Origin: Bdellovibrionaceae bacterium UBA6502
GTDB lineage: Bacteria; Bdellovibrionota; Bdellovibrionia; Bdellovibrionales; UBA840
Direction: 5' to 3'
DNA length: 64,000 bases
Assembly (NCBI GenBank): GCA_002436415.1
Contig: DJMA01000027.1
Coordinates: forward strand, 62,001-126,000
The notes beneath the pieces were generated by a model that had not been told where the DNA came from, did not search any database, and saw only the letters and a program-made list of their open reading frames with translations. The translations under genes and the position numbers were made by a program. How positions within the stretch are numbered: position 1 is the first letter of the stretch; each line of letters opens with the position of its first letter. This document shows positions 25,272 through 34,587 of this stretch, in pieces.

Positions 25272-25691
25272 ATGGAATACCTACATACAATGCTTCGAGT
25301 GAAAGATTTGGATCGCGCTCTAGATTTTTTTGTTAATAAATTAGGCCTTAAGGAGATTCGTCGTAAAGAGGTACCGAGTGGCAAATTTACTTTAGTTTTC
25401 TTAGCCACTGAGAAAGGCCAAGCCGAGATTGAATTAACTTACAATTGGAACCAGGAAGAGGAATATAGCTCCGGAAGAAACTTCGGGCATCTAGCTTACC
25501 GAGTAGATAATATATATGATCTTTGTCAAAGACTGATGGACCAAGGAGTAGAGATTCTTCGTCCACCAAGAGATGGTCATATGGCTTTTATTAAAAGTCC
25601 TGACGGTATTTCGGTTGAGCTTTTGCAAAAAGGCGATGACCTAGCTCCCAAGGAGCCTTGGGTCAGTATGGAAAATCAAGGAACTTGGTAG
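25272..25691 (+). CDS. gloA: Lactoylglutathione lyase (glyoxalase I)
   Basis: A 139-aa glyoxalase I that isomerises the methylglyoxal-glutathione hemithioacetal to S-lactoylglutathione. The four metal ligands of the GloA family are in place: His in MEYLHTMLRVKDLDRALDFF, Glu in AEIELTYNW, His in FGHLAYRVDN and Glu in GISVELLQ. It lies between murE and murF with one and nine bases of spacing, so it is almost certainly cotranscribed with them. A detoxification enzyme inside a Mur ligase cluster is unusual. It also implies glutathione or a similar thiol in the cell. Confidence 0.9.
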   Translation: MEYLHTMLRVKDLDRALDFFVNKLGLKEIRRKEVPSGKFTLVFLATEKGQAEIELTYNWNQEEEYSSGRNFGHLAYRVDNIYDLCQRLMDQGVEILRPPRDGHMAFIKSPDGISVELLQKGDDLAPKEPWVSMENQGTW

Positions 25692-25700
25692 GGAGTAAAT

Positions 25701-27098
25701 ATGGCTTGGCAGGCAAACTCAGACTATGTAATTGATCTTTTAGCTGCAGATTTAGTTCATGGTAATGAACAAGACTTCATTGGCTATGGCACCGACACCC
25801 GTAAAAACCTGGATGGAAAATTATTTATTGCCTTAGAAGGGGATCAGTTTGATGCCCATAAGTTTGTTTACCAAGCGGCAACTCAAAAAGCCAGTGGTGC
25901 CTTGGTTGGGAAAGCTCTTGACCAAGAGCAATTAGAAAAATTAGAAAAAGATTATCCAAGTTTTGCTTTGATTCAATGTGATGATAGTTTGCTGGGTTTG
26001 CAAAAATTGGCAAATGCTTGGCGAAAAGACTGTGGATTTACAGTGATTGGAATTACTGGAAGTAACGGCAAAACTACCACGAAAGAATTTTTGCAAAGTA
26101 TTTTAAGTCACAAATACAAAACCTATAGTTCAGAAGGTAGTTTAAACAATCATTGGGGAGTTCCATTTACTTTGTTAAATGCTAGTCCTCAACATGAGGT
26201 GGTCATCGCTGAAATGGGAATGAACAATCCTGGAGAAATTCACAGACTTTGTGAGATTGCTGAGCCAGATCATGTTTGTGTGACTTTTGTAGGCCGAGGC
26301 CACTTAGAGGGTTTAGGGAGTATTGAGGGTGTTGCCAAAGAAAAGGCTAGTATCTACAAATATTCTAAAGAGACTAAAAAAGTTTTTAATCTAGATAATC
26401 CTTATACTAAAAAAATGTATCACGAATTTTCTCAAAGAGATGATGTGAGCTTTGCTTCGACTACTGATGCTGATGTTTCTATGGCTGTGGTAGACTCTGC
26501 ATTGCAGTCCATGCAAATTGAGGGAAAAATTTTAGATCTTAGTTTTGCAAAAGAAGTTCAAATTTATGGAAAACACAACGTAACCAATTTAATGGCAGCA
26601 AGTGGTTTGGCTTTATTGGTTGGTATGAGTCCTTACGAAATCGTGAACTCGTTCAACAATTTAAAAATGGCTTGGGGAAGAAATCAAGTAATGGAGATCG
26701 GTGATCACCTTGTGGTTTTTGATGGCTATAACGCAAACCCTGATTCTATGGATGCCTTTCTAAGTAATGCAGCTGATGTTGAAGTGGAAGGTAACAAGTT
26801 TTTATTGCTAGGTGAAATGCTGGAGTTGGGTGAATCCGCAGCAGCAGCTCATGAAGCGCTTGCACGTGCTGCTAGTCAGGCTAACTTTAAAGCAGTTCAT
26901 TTTTTCGGCCCAAGTTTTAAGCATTTTGAGGCTGGTTTAGAGACTTACAAAAACAAAGAAAGCTGTGTATTATCAAGTACTTATGAAGAAAGTCTTGCAA
27001 AAAAAATACAATCTATGCTAGAACCTAAGGACGCAATTTTTATCAAAGCCTCTAGAGGCATGAGATTAGAACGCTTTATGGATTTGCTCCGCGAATAA
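25701..27098 (+). CDS. murF: UDP-MurNAc-tripeptide:D-Ala-D-Ala ligase MurF
   Basis: Adds D-Ala-D-Ala to UDP-MurNAc-tripeptide in the cytoplasm, completing the pentapeptide precursor. The ATP loop is GITGSNGKTTTKEFL. The following SLNNHWGVPFTLL and EMGMNNPGEI are diagnostic for MurF, and YNANPDSMDAFL marks the C-terminal domain. Length 465 aa. ATG 25701 is preceded by GGGAG. It follows gloA by 9 bases and precedes mraY by 20 bases, in the usual order murE-murF-mraY apart from gloA. Confidence 0.96.
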   Translation: MAWQANSDYVIDLLAADLVHGNEQDFIGYGTDTRKNLDGKLFIALEGDQFDAHKFVYQAATQKASGALVGKALDQEQLEKLEKDYPSFALIQCDDSLLGLQKLANAWRKDCGFTVIGITGSNGKTTTKEFLQSILSHKYKTYSSEGSLNNHWGVPFTLLNASPQHEVVIAEMGMNNPGEIHRLCEIAEPDHVCVTFVGRGHLEGLGSIEGVAKEKASIYKYSKETKKVFNLDNPYTKKMYHEFSQRDDVSFASTTDADVSMAVVDSALQSMQIEGKILDLSFAKEVQIYGKHNVTNLMAASGLALLVGMSPYEIVNSFNNLKMAWGRNQVMEIGDHLVVFDGYNANPDSMDAFLSNAADVEVEGNKFLLLGEMLELGESAAAAHEALARAASQANFKAVHFFGPSFKHFEAGLETYKNKESCVLSSTYEESLAKKIQSMLEPKDAIFIKASRGMRLERFMDLLRE

Positions 27099-27118
27099 AA
27101 GCTTTAGGTAACCAGCAT

Positions 27119-28195
27119 ATGTTGTATAAATTATTGTATTCTCTTTCGGAAGACTTCGCAGCTCTGAACGTTTTTCGTTACATCTCATTTAGAACCTTTC
27201 TTTCTTTTTTCTCTTCTTTTTTAATTGCTTGGCTGTGGGGACCCTTATTCATTCGTCGCCTAGTTTCAAGACAGGTTGGGCAAGTTGTTCGCGACGATGG
27301 ACCTCAATCACATTTGAAAAAAACGGGAACTCCTACCATGGGTGGTTCATTAATTGTTATGAGTTTGGTGATTCCTGCTTTACTTTGGGTGGATTTATCA
27401 AGTCCATTGGTTTGGGCTACTTTGGCAATCACAGTTTGTTTTGCAGCCATTGGATATGTGGATGATTATCAAAAAGTAGTTCATAAAAATACTAAGGGTT
27501 TATCGGGAAAACTAAGGTTACTACTGGAGTTTACAGTAACTTTGATTGCAATGGCGGCTTTAGTTGCTTGGACAAATTTTTCCACAGAACTTCATTTTCC
27601 ATTCTTTAAAAATGTAGTTTTCGATTTAGGTTGGTTCTATGTTCCTTTTGCGGCCTTCGTAATTGTGGGCTGTGCTAATGCTGTTAACTTAACAGATGGC
27701 CTTGATGGATTGGCAATCGTACCGGTAATCATAGCTTCAGGAACTTATGCCTTGTTTGCTTATGTGGCTGGACACAGCGAATTGTCTTCTTACCTACAAA
27801 TTCCATATGTAGTAGGGGCAGGTGAGCTTGCTCCATTAGCGGCAAGTATGATTGCAGCGGGTCTTGGCTTTCTTTGGTATAACGCTTATCCAGCTCAAGT
27901 TTTCATGGGCGATGTTGGAAGTTTAGGAATCGGTGGTTTCGTGGGAACTCTTGCGGTTTTAACAAAAAATGAAATTATCCTTGCTGTTGTTGGTGGGGTT
28001 TTTGTAGCAGAGGCCTTGAGTGTAATTGCTCAGGTTACTTCTTTTAAATTAACAGGTAAACGGGTGCTACGCATGGCGCCTCTTCATCATCACTTTGAGC
28101 TCAAAGGAGTTACCGAGCCTAAAGTGATTGTACGTTTTTGGATTGTTTCAATTATTTTGGCAGTCATTGGTTTAAGTACACTAAAATTGAGGTAG
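27119..28195 (+). CDS. mraY: Phospho-N-acetylmuramoyl-pentapeptide transferase MraY
   Basis: Integral membrane enzyme that transfers phospho-MurNAc-pentapeptide to undecaprenyl phosphate, forming lipid I. About ten transmembrane helices are visible. Signature segments: GTPTMGG, IGYVDDYQKV with the Asp pair, NAVNLTDGLDGLA, FMGDVGSLGIGG, and the histidine-rich MAPLHHHFELKG loop. Length 358 aa is standard. ATG 27119 fits the family N-terminus. It lies six bases before murD and belongs to the murE-murG operon. Confidence 0.97.
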   Translation: MLYKLLYSLSEDFAALNVFRYISFRTFLSFFSSFLIAWLWGPLFIRRLVSRQVGQVVRDDGPQSHLKKTGTPTMGGSLIVMSLVIPALLWVDLSSPLVWATLAITVCFAAIGYVDDYQKVVHKNTKGLSGKLRLLLEFTVTLIAMAALVAWTNFSTELHFPFFKNVVFDLGWFYVPFAAFVIVGCANAVNLTDGLDGLAIVPVIIASGTYALFAYVAGHSELSSYLQIPYVVGAGELAPLAASMIAAGLGFLWYNAYPAQVFMGDVGSLGIGGFVGTLAVLTKNEIILAVVGGVFVAEALSVIAQVTSFKLTGKRVLRMAPLHHHFELKGVTEPKVIVRFWIVSIILAVIGLSTLKLR

Positions 28196-28201
28196 TGAAT
28201 T

Positions 28202-29578
28202 ATGATGGATGTAGCAGGTAGAAGAATTATGGTTGTTGGTTTGGGACGCACAGGTGTTTCCTTGACCAAATTTCTTGCTGGTAAAGGTGCGAAGGTTACG
28301 GTTTCTGACCACAAATCTCCAGCTGAGCTTGCAAACTATTTAGATGAAATTGATCACTTAGAATTAAGCTACGATCTTGGGACTCACACTCCTAGAACTT
28401 TCATTGAACAAGAAATGATTATTTTATCTCCAGGGATTTCTCCGGAGTTAAAGATTTTTGAATACGCTAGAAACCACGGTGTTCGTGTGACTGGAGAATT
28501 TGAATTTGCTTCTCAGTTTATCGAAGAGCCAGTACTAGCAGTTACAGGTACAAATGGTAAGTCTACCGCATGCCGTTTGATGGAGAGAATGCTTTCTCTT
28601 TCAGGAATTAACGTTTGGTTAGGTGGAAATTTTGGAACGCCTTTAATCGACTACGTTTTGTCTGATAAAAAGGTGGATGTGATTATTGCTGAAGTGTCTA
28701 GTTTTCAATTAGAGCATGTTGAGAGCTTTAATCCACACAATATCGTTTTTATGAACTTGGCAGAAAATCACTTGGATCGCCATAGAACTTTTGAGTCTTA
28801 CGTAAATGCGAAGCGTAAGATTTTCCGTAATACAAACCACAAAACTACAAGTGTATTGAACGCAGATGATAAACGAGTGGTAGATTTAGCTCGTGATCCA
28901 ATCGTTCAGCGTGGACGTATTTTGTACTTTTCACGCAAAGCAGTTTTAGAGCCTCAGATCATGAACATCGGTGGTGCGGTAAACGTTCGTAATGAAATTC
29001 GTCTTCGTGTTGGACCTGAAATCGAAATCTTCCGTACGGATAAGATGAAAATGAAAGGTCGTCACGGAATTGAAAATATCATGGCTGCCATTTTGGCAAC
29101 TCGTGAATTAGGGGCGAAGCCAGAAGTGATTCAAGATGTAATTGATAACTTTCCAGGTCTTGAGCACCGTATCGAATACGTTCGTAAAGCGGGTGGAGTT
29201 TTATTTTACAATGACTCCAAAGCGACGAACCCACATGCTGTAATTCGTGCTCTTGATGCTTTTGATGAGCCAGTGATTTTAGTGATGGGTGGAAAAGAGA
29301 CAAACCTAAACTATGAGCCTTTAATTCCATTCATACGTCAGAAGGTGAAGAACTTAATTTTAGTTGGTGAAGTAAAAGAGCGTATTAACCGTGCACTTGG
29401 AGACTACACTGAAACTTTCTTGATCGGTACTTTCGAAGAAGCGATATTAATTGCTTATCAAAAGTCTCGAATTGATGATATCATTTTACTAAGTCCTGGT
29501 GCTAGCAGCCATGACATGTTTGATAATTATGTGGAAAGAGGAAACTACTTCAAAAAACTCGTCAACAAGTTCAGCTAA
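28202..29578 (+). CDS. murD: UDP-N-acetylmuramoyl-L-alanine:D-glutamate ligase MurD
   Basis: Cytoplasmic Mur ligase adding D-Glu to UDP-MurNAc-L-Ala. The N-terminal UDP-binding segment is VVGLGRTGVSLTKFLAGKG, the ATP loop is AVTGTNGKSTACRL, and NLAENHLDRH and YNDSKATNPHAVIRAL complete the family pattern. Length 458 aa. Two consecutive ATG codons occur at 28202 and 28205; the first is used here. The 3' end overlaps the ftsW reading frame by about 50 bases, implying translational coupling. Confidence 0.96.
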   Translation: MMDVAGRRIMVVGLGRTGVSLTKFLAGKGAKVTVSDHKSPAELANYLDEIDHLELSYDLGTHTPRTFIEQEMIILSPGISPELKIFEYARNHGVRVTGEFEFASQFIEEPVLAVTGTNGKSTACRLMERMLSLSGINVWLGGNFGTPLIDYVLSDKKVDVIIAEVSSFQLEHVESFNPHNIVFMNLAENHLDRHRTFESYVNAKRKIFRNTNHKTTSVLNADDKRVVDLARDPIVQRGRILYFSRKAVLEPQIMNIGGAVNVRNEIRLRVGPEIEIFRTDKMKMKGRHGIENIMAAILATRELGAKPEVIQDVIDNFPGLEHRIEYVRKAGGVLFYNDSKATNPHAVIRALDAFDEPVILVMGGKETNLNYEPLIPFIRQKVKNLILVGEVKERINRALGDYTETFLIGTFEEAILIAYQKSRIDDIILLSPGASSHDMFDNYVERGNYFKKLVNKFS

Positions 29579-30725
29579 GTCTTCCAAAAGGGGGCGAAAC
29601 CCATTCTCGTCCCTTTTTCGAACCAAGATTAGCGAAGTAGATTTCGACTTATTCTTAGTATTTTTCTTATTTTTAGGTATAGGGCTCGTGCAGGTTTATT
29701 CCACGAGCTTTATTTTTGCTACCGAACGCTTAAACGACGGTCTTTTCTTCTTTAAAAAGCAAGCCATATTCAGTCTACTTTCTATTCTTTGTATGTTTGG
29801 TTTTATGAACCTTCCACTTAGATATTTAAAAAAGTTCGGAATTTTACTTTGGATAGGTGCAACTCTCTCTGTCTTAGCTGTGTATATTCCTGGGGTTGGA
29901 GTTCGTGTAGGTGGTGCACTTCGGTGGATTCAGTTACCAATGGGAATCCGTTTTGAGGGATCTGAGTATTTGAAAATATTCTTACCAGTGGCTTTAGCTA
30001 GTATGTTAGTTGGACCCTGGAAGTTGTTTGGCAAGTGGTCATTTGTGGCGAAAGTTAGTGTATTGGCTTTACCAATGATCGTTTTGTTGAAACATCCTGA
30101 TTTTGGTAGTTTTGTTTTACTTTCTGCCGTGATTTTTTCGGTACTATTTGCTTTCGGTCTTGCTTGGAAATACATTGGCGCCGCTTTTTTAGTGGGTCTC
30201 AGTAGTTTCTTAGCTTTGATATGGTTTGTTCCTTATCGTAAGGCAAGATTAATGGCCTTTTTAGATCCATGGTCAGATCCCAATGGTTCAAGTTTTCAAG
30301 TGATTCAGTCTATGCTTGGTTTTTACAGCGGAGGCATCACTGGTAAGGGATTAGGGCAGGGACAATTGAAGTTATTCTTTCTTCCAGAAGCGCATACTGA
30401 TTTTACTTTATCAGTTTTTGCCGAAGAATTTGGTTATATCGGTTTGGTTTTAATTATTTGTCTTTATGCATTTGTAATGGTTAAAGGCTTTCGAATTAGT
30501 TTAAGAGTTCAAGATTTCTATTACCGAGTGGTTGCATTAGGATTAACCTGTATGTTTTCCTTCCAAGTGTTTATAAACATGGGAGTAAATATGGGTTTAC
30601 TACCTACCAAGGGTTTAACCTTACCTTTTTTGAGTTATGGTGGAAGTTCGCTCGTAGCCATGGGTATTTTATTTGGACTTTTATTAAACATTTCTAGATT
30701 TCAACAAGGTCGAAACATTGAGTGA
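29529..30725 (+). CDS. ftsW: Septal peptidoglycan polymerase FtsW (SEDS family)
   Basis: Membrane glycosyltransferase that polymerises lipid II at the septum with FtsI. Ten hydrophobic helices and the SEDS signatures are visible: LDPWSDPNGSSFQVIQS, GGITGKGLGQG, FLPEAHTDFTLSVFAEEFG and TKGLTLPFLSYGGSSL. Start chosen at ATG 29529, giving a basic cytoplasmic tail (KSSKRGRNPF) before the first helix. GTG 29499 is in frame but gives an atypical leading segment and an 80-base overlap with murD. The end overlaps murG by 8 bases. Confidence 0.94.
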   Translation: MWKEETTSKNSSTSSAKSSKRGRNPFSSLFRTKISEVDFDLFLVFFLFLGIGLVQVYSTSFIFATERLNDGLFFFKKQAIFSLLSILCMFGFMNLPLRYLKKFGILLWIGATLSVLAVYIPGVGVRVGGALRWIQLPMGIRFEGSEYLKIFLPVALASMLVGPWKLFGKWSFVAKVSVLALPMIVLLKHPDFGSFVLLSAVIFSVLFAFGLAWKYIGAAFLVGLSSFLALIWFVPYRKARLMAFLDPWSDPNGSSFQVIQSMLGFYSGGITGKGLGQGQLKLFFLPEAHTDFTLSVFAEEFGYIGLVLIICLYAFVMVKGFRISLRVQDFYYRVVALGLTCMFSFQVFINMGVNMGLLPTKGLTLPFLSYGGSSLVAMGILFGLLLNISRFQQGRNIE

Positions 30726-31785
30726 TTGTATAATATTGACTGGTGGTGGAACTGGCGGCCATTTGTACCCAGGTTTTGCTGTAGCCCAAGAAATTAAAAA
30801 ACGCTCGCCTGAAACCGAGTGTTTTTTTGTCGGTTCCACAAGGGGAATTGAAAATAAAGTATTACCTACTTCTGATTATCCCCATAAATTAATGAATATT
30901 GGCCCCTTAAATGGAGTATCGAAGTTTCAATTGTTAAAAACACTATTGCAACTGCCTTTTTCTATTTGGTCGGCTAGAAAGCTTTTAAAACAAAAGAAAC
31001 CAAAGGCAGTAATCGGTTTTGGGGGCTACGCTAGCGGTCCAGTATTATTGGCCTGTCTATTAACTAAAACGCCTTTCTTTATGTGGGAAGGAAATGCCAT
31101 GCCAGGCTTAGTCACTCGTAAAATTGGTAAGTACGCCCAAAGGGTTTTTCTCGCTTTAGAGACTGGGAAAAAACGATTTTCTGGAATGAAGACGGAAGTA
31201 GTGGGTGTACCAACGCGCTTTGAAGGACAAAGTAGTGAGGCGCAAGCGAAGCCACATCAGCCTTTGCGCGTTTTTGTTTTTGGTGGGAGCCAAGGCTCTA
31301 AAGCTATCAATGAAATGATTTGGGAGTTGATGAACAGTCCTTTTGGGGAAAAACTCGATGAAGCTTTTGAGATTTACCATCAGGTAGGGAAAACTGGGGT
31401 TTCTCAATTGGCGAATGTCTCTGCGGATAAAGAGTATTATCAGGGTAGAGAGTTTGTTCAAGACATGAAAGCTAGGTATGAATGGGCTGACATAGTGATA
31501 TGCAGAACTGGAGCCAGTAGCATTTCGGAACTCACTCAAATGGGATTACCTGGGATTTTTATTCCACTCCCAACATCGGCAGATGATCACCAAAGGAAAA
31601 ATGCAAAGTTTCTAGAGGAGAGTTTCGCCGGTATTTATATGGAACAGGGAAAAGAAAAGTCCGATGTATTGTATCAAAACCTTTTGAAATTTTCTGACCC
31701 AGACTTTTACGCTCGTTGTGCCAAAGCAAGTGCTGGCGCTGCAAAGTTTGGTGCCGCAGAAAAGATCGTGGACTTCTTACTCTAA
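30718..31785 (+). CDS. murG: UDP-GlcNAc:undecaprenyl-PP-MurNAc-pentapeptide transferase MurG
   Basis: Peripheral membrane GT28 glycosyltransferase converting lipid I to lipid II on the cytoplasmic face. TTG 30718 overlaps the ftsW stop. It opens with ILTGGGTGGHLYPGFA, the MurG nucleotide loop, and carries GFGGYASGPVLLA, FVFGGSQGSKAINEM and ICRTGASSISEL. Length 355 aa is standard. It is the last gene of the contiguous murE-murG run. The usual followers murC and murB lie more than 20 kb downstream. Confidence 0.96.
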   Translation: MSDCIILTGGGTGGHLYPGFAVAQEIKKRSPETECFFVGSTRGIENKVLPTSDYPHKLMNIGPLNGVSKFQLLKTLLQLPFSIWSARKLLKQKKPKAVIGFGGYASGPVLLACLLTKTPFFMWEGNAMPGLVTRKIGKYAQRVFLALETGKKRFSGMKTEVVGVPTRFEGQSSEAQAKPHQPLRVFVFGGSQGSKAINEMIWELMNSPFGEKLDEAFEIYHQVGKTGVSQLANVSADKEYYQGREFVQDMKARYEWADIVICRTGASSISELTQMGLPGIFIPLPTSADDHQRKNAKFLEESFAGIYMEQGKEKSDVLYQNLLKFSDPDFYARCAKASAGAAKFGAAEKIVDFLL

Positions 31786-31917
31786 TTTTTAGACTTGTTG
31801 CTTATAGGGTTCGAAGTCTCTTGGGCTTTGTCCATCCATACCTATCTACATGCCTGCTAATGGTTGTTTTTTCTGTAAATCAAACCTAAACTAAGCTGAA
31901 AGTTTAGAGGTGATGTT

Positions 31918-32457
31918 TTGAAAAAAATTAAACTGTTTTTACAATTAATCTTAGTCTTATTTATTTTTGTAGTAGCTTTCCAGTTGGGAAAAAACACTAA
32001 GCCAATATCAAGTATTGAAACAAAATATAGTACAAAGCAAGATTCTGCTTTTGAGCCCATTGCTGAAGAAATGGATTCATCTGACTTAAAAAAAATATAC
32101 GTTCCAGTCTATTCTCATATTTATGTTTCTAAAGGTGATATTTTAGAAATGGCAGTGACCTTAAGTATTCGAAATACAGATAGAAAAAATAAAATTAAAA
32201 TTGAAAGAGTCGACTATTTTTCGACCAATGGTAAAAAGTTGCGAAGTTATTTTGCTAAAGGCTTAGAGCTATCTGCCCTAGAGAGTAAAGAAGTTTTTAT
32301 CAAAGATTTTGATACTGAGGGTGGATCTGGCGCAAACTTTATTGTGTATTTAAGCTATGACGAAGGCACTAATCCAACGCTTGTTGAGTCTATCATGAGT
32401 TCAAGGTCTACGACCAATTCGTTTGTTTTTAGTAGTCGCGGTGAGTATATAAAATAA
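31918..32457 (+). CDS. DUF3124-like membrane-anchored or exported protein
   Basis: A 179-aa protein from TTG 31918 with a GAGGTGATG-type ribosome site. The N-terminal hydrophobic helix (KLFLQLILVLFIFVVAFQLG) is either a signal anchor or an uncleaved signal peptide. The remaining domain begins IYVPVYSHIYVS and continues with an ILEMAVTLSIRNTD strand pair, the look of the DUF3124 family as I recall it; function unknown. An inverted repeat CTAAACT/AGTTTAG (about 31891-31912) lies just upstream of the ribosome site. It precedes the antiporter gene by 19 bases and may be cotranscribed with it. Confidence 0.65.
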   Translation: MKKIKLFLQLILVLFIFVVAFQLGKNTKPISSIETKYSTKQDSAFEPIAEEMDSSDLKKIYVPVYSHIYVSKGDILEMAVTLSIRNTDRKNKIKIERVDYFSTNGKKLRSYFAKGLELSALESKEVFIKDFDTEGGSGANFIVYLSYDEGTNPTLVESIMSSRSTTNSFVFSSRGEYIK

Positions 32458-32476
32458 TTTAAAACTGGAGCCTGTT

Positions 32477-34507
32477 GTGGATGGAAGCTTCGTAAAAGAC
32501 ATCGCCATTGCCTTGGGCGTGGCTGCAATAACAATTCATTGGATGGCTAAGTTTAGACTGCCATCGGTGATTGGCTATTTACTCGCAGGTTTTTTAGTCG
32601 GACCTTATATTCCAATACCTTTATTTGCTAATCCAGAGCGACTTCAATCCTTATCAGAGTTTGGAGTTGTCTTGGTAATGTTTTCTATTGGTATGGACTT
32701 TAAAATTCGTAAGTTCTTTAAAGTACTCCCAAGCTCTGGTTTAATTGCATTTGTCGAAGTGTCGGCGATGTATTTAGTTGGACATTCTTTGGGATCGGCA
32801 TTTGGTGCGTCCTCACTAGAGGCAATTTTTTGGGGAGGAGCCTTAGCGGTATCTTCTTCAACAATGATTGTGAGTAAGTTATTTGAAGCTGAGCCACCGA
32901 GTACTAAAACCAAAGATCAGGTAATGGGAATTCTGGTTTTACAAGACATTCTAGCAATTTTGGTTTTAACTGTGCTAGGAACTCTAGCGGTAAGTAAAGA
33001 GTTGGATATTGATAAAATCGCTCCCAATATTAGCCAGTTGATTTTGACTTTAGTGGTTTTTATTGTGGGAGGTTTATTTTTTATTCCAAAATACATTAAG
33101 AAAGTTAGCCTTATTAAAAATCCTGAGCTTTTGATTATCGTATCTACGGGCCTGTGTTTTGTCATGGCGGCTTCGATGCAGAGTTTTGGTTATTCTGTGG
33201 CATTAGGAGCCTTTTTAGCAGGAGTATTGATCGCAGAAAGTGGGGAAGCCAAATACATTGTGGAAATATCAAGACCGATGAAGGATGTATTTGTCGCGAT
33301 ATTCTTTGTTTCTGTTGGTATGGGGGTTGATCCTGTATTGGCGTTTGAATATCTACCGCAGGCATCGCTGTTGGCTTTTTGTGTGATCGCAGCACAATTC
33401 ACTTTTGTTGTTTTGGGGAGTATACTCTCTGGTGCTGGCTTGAATAAATCTTTGTATAGTGGTTTGGCTCTTGGACAAATTGGAGAGTTTTCATTTATCA
33501 TTTCTGGTGTAGCAGTTGCCGCAGGGATAGCCGGTAAAGAATTTCAAGTGATTATCGTAACAGCTGCCATTATCACTTCTTTCACAAGTCCAATTTTATG
33601 GAAGAAGTCTAAAGTTATTGTTGCTAAGATATCAAAAAACACACCAAGCTCGGTGCGAGTTGCCATTGGATTTATCGAAGCATGGTATGAGAAGATTGCA
33701 AGCTATAGGACTAGTAATTCTAAGTTACTAGGGATTCCTAAAAAAATTATTATTGGCTTAGTAGTAGACTTCATTTTATTACTATTTTTACCACCGCTTT
33801 TGACAAAGTATTTGCCAGACATTCTAGGAAAATTAGGTTTGAGTAGCAGCGGAGAAGTAAATCACTTTTTGAGTCTCGGGATTATTTGTTTGGTAATGTT
33901 GCCCATTGTTTATGGTTTTTTTAAGATGGCCTCTTCGGTGGTCATCAATATATCCAGTCCGGTTTTTTCTGAAGCGGTAACAACTGAAGAAAATAAAACT
34001 CTAAAGCTCTTTCGTCTCTCTATCTGGGCAGGAATTTGTTTATTGGCAATGTTGCCTGCAATCATTGTTTTTCGATTTTTCTACAGTGGATATGTGGTAA
34101 TAGCTATTTCTAGTGTTTTCTTTCTTGGTCTAATCTATACATTAATCAAAACGGCCGGAGGAATTGCCTTTGAATATGAAACCGGGAGTGGAAAACTTTT
34201 AAATGTCATTAAAAACCGAACTCAGCTTTTGGAAGAAGAAAGCAATGGATTAGAAGTTGAAATGGATTCTTTCCCAGGAATGGATGAGTCAGAAATCGTG
34301 ATTATGAATAATTCAAATTTTGATGGAAAGACCCTGTCGGAACTAGACATTCGAGCTAAGACTGGTGCCACCATTGTTTCTATAGTCTCATCCAGTAACA
34401 AGATTATGTTTCCGGTATCTTCAACTAAGGTTTTTAAAGGTGATCGTTTGAGGGTGTTTGGAAATCCAGAGGCGATTGAAAGAATAAAAAGTTATTTGGA
34501 TAGCTAG
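32477..34507 (+). CDS. Kef-type cation/proton antiporter (CPA2) with TrkA-C domain
   Basis: A 676-aa membrane protein from GTG 32477 with GGAG upstream. It has a CPA2 antiporter core of about twelve to thirteen helices (RLPSVIGYLLAGFLVGPY, LGAFLAGVLIAE, LALGQIGEFSFIISG), then additional helices and a cytoplasmic C-terminal TrkA-C/RCK-C module (about 595-676, TLSELDIRAKTGATIVSI). The NAD-binding TrkA-N module of KefB/C is missing, so regulation differs from classical glutathione-gated Kef. Expected role: K+ or Na+/H+ exchange. It is convergent with the next gene through a shared terminator. Confidence 0.85.
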   Translation: MDGSFVKDIAIALGVAAITIHWMAKFRLPSVIGYLLAGFLVGPYIPIPLFANPERLQSLSEFGVVLVMFSIGMDFKIRKFFKVLPSSGLIAFVEVSAMYLVGHSLGSAFGASSLEAIFWGGALAVSSSTMIVSKLFEAEPPSTKTKDQVMGILVLQDILAILVLTVLGTLAVSKELDIDKIAPNISQLILTLVVFIVGGLFFIPKYIKKVSLIKNPELLIIVSTGLCFVMAASMQSFGYSVALGAFLAGVLIAESGEAKYIVEISRPMKDVFVAIFFVSVGMGVDPVLAFEYLPQASLLAFCVIAAQFTFVVLGSILSGAGLNKSLYSGLALGQIGEFSFIISGVAVAAGIAGKEFQVIIVTAAIITSFTSPILWKKSKVIVAKISKNTPSSVRVAIGFIEAWYEKIASYRTSNSKLLGIPKKIIIGLVVDFILLLFLPPLLTKYLPDILGKLGLSSSGEVNHFLSLGIICLVMLPIVYGFFKMASSVVINISSPVFSEAVTTEENKTLKLFRLSIWAGICLLAMLPAIIVFRFFYSGYVVIAISSVFFLGLIYTLIKTAGGIAFEYETGSGKLLNVIKNRTQLLEEESNGLEVEMDSFPGMDESEIVIMNNSNFDGKTLSELDIRAKTGATIVSIVSSSNKIMFPVSSTKVFKGDRLRVFGNPEAIERIKSYLDS

Positions 34508-34547
34508 AGTGGGTTGTTCTTAAACTTAACAAAAAAATCCTTAAACT

Positions 34548-34569
34548 TTGGAGGTAATTTAACTTCCAA
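34548..34569. terminator. Bidirectional hairpin terminator
   Basis: TTGGAGGT (34548-34555) pairs with ACTTCCAA (34562-34569), eight pairs with one G-T, and a 6-base loop. On the minus strand it is followed after about a dozen bases by a T run (the A run at 34531-34537). On the plus strand T-rich sequence follows. It sits between the convergent antiporter and 1124-aa protein genes. Confidence 0.6.
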
Positions 34570-34587
34570 TCTTTACTGTCTTTATAT

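Noticed and set aside
27229..27465. 78-codon frame inside mraY
   Set aside because: Out-of-frame shadow of a well-conserved mraY sequence.
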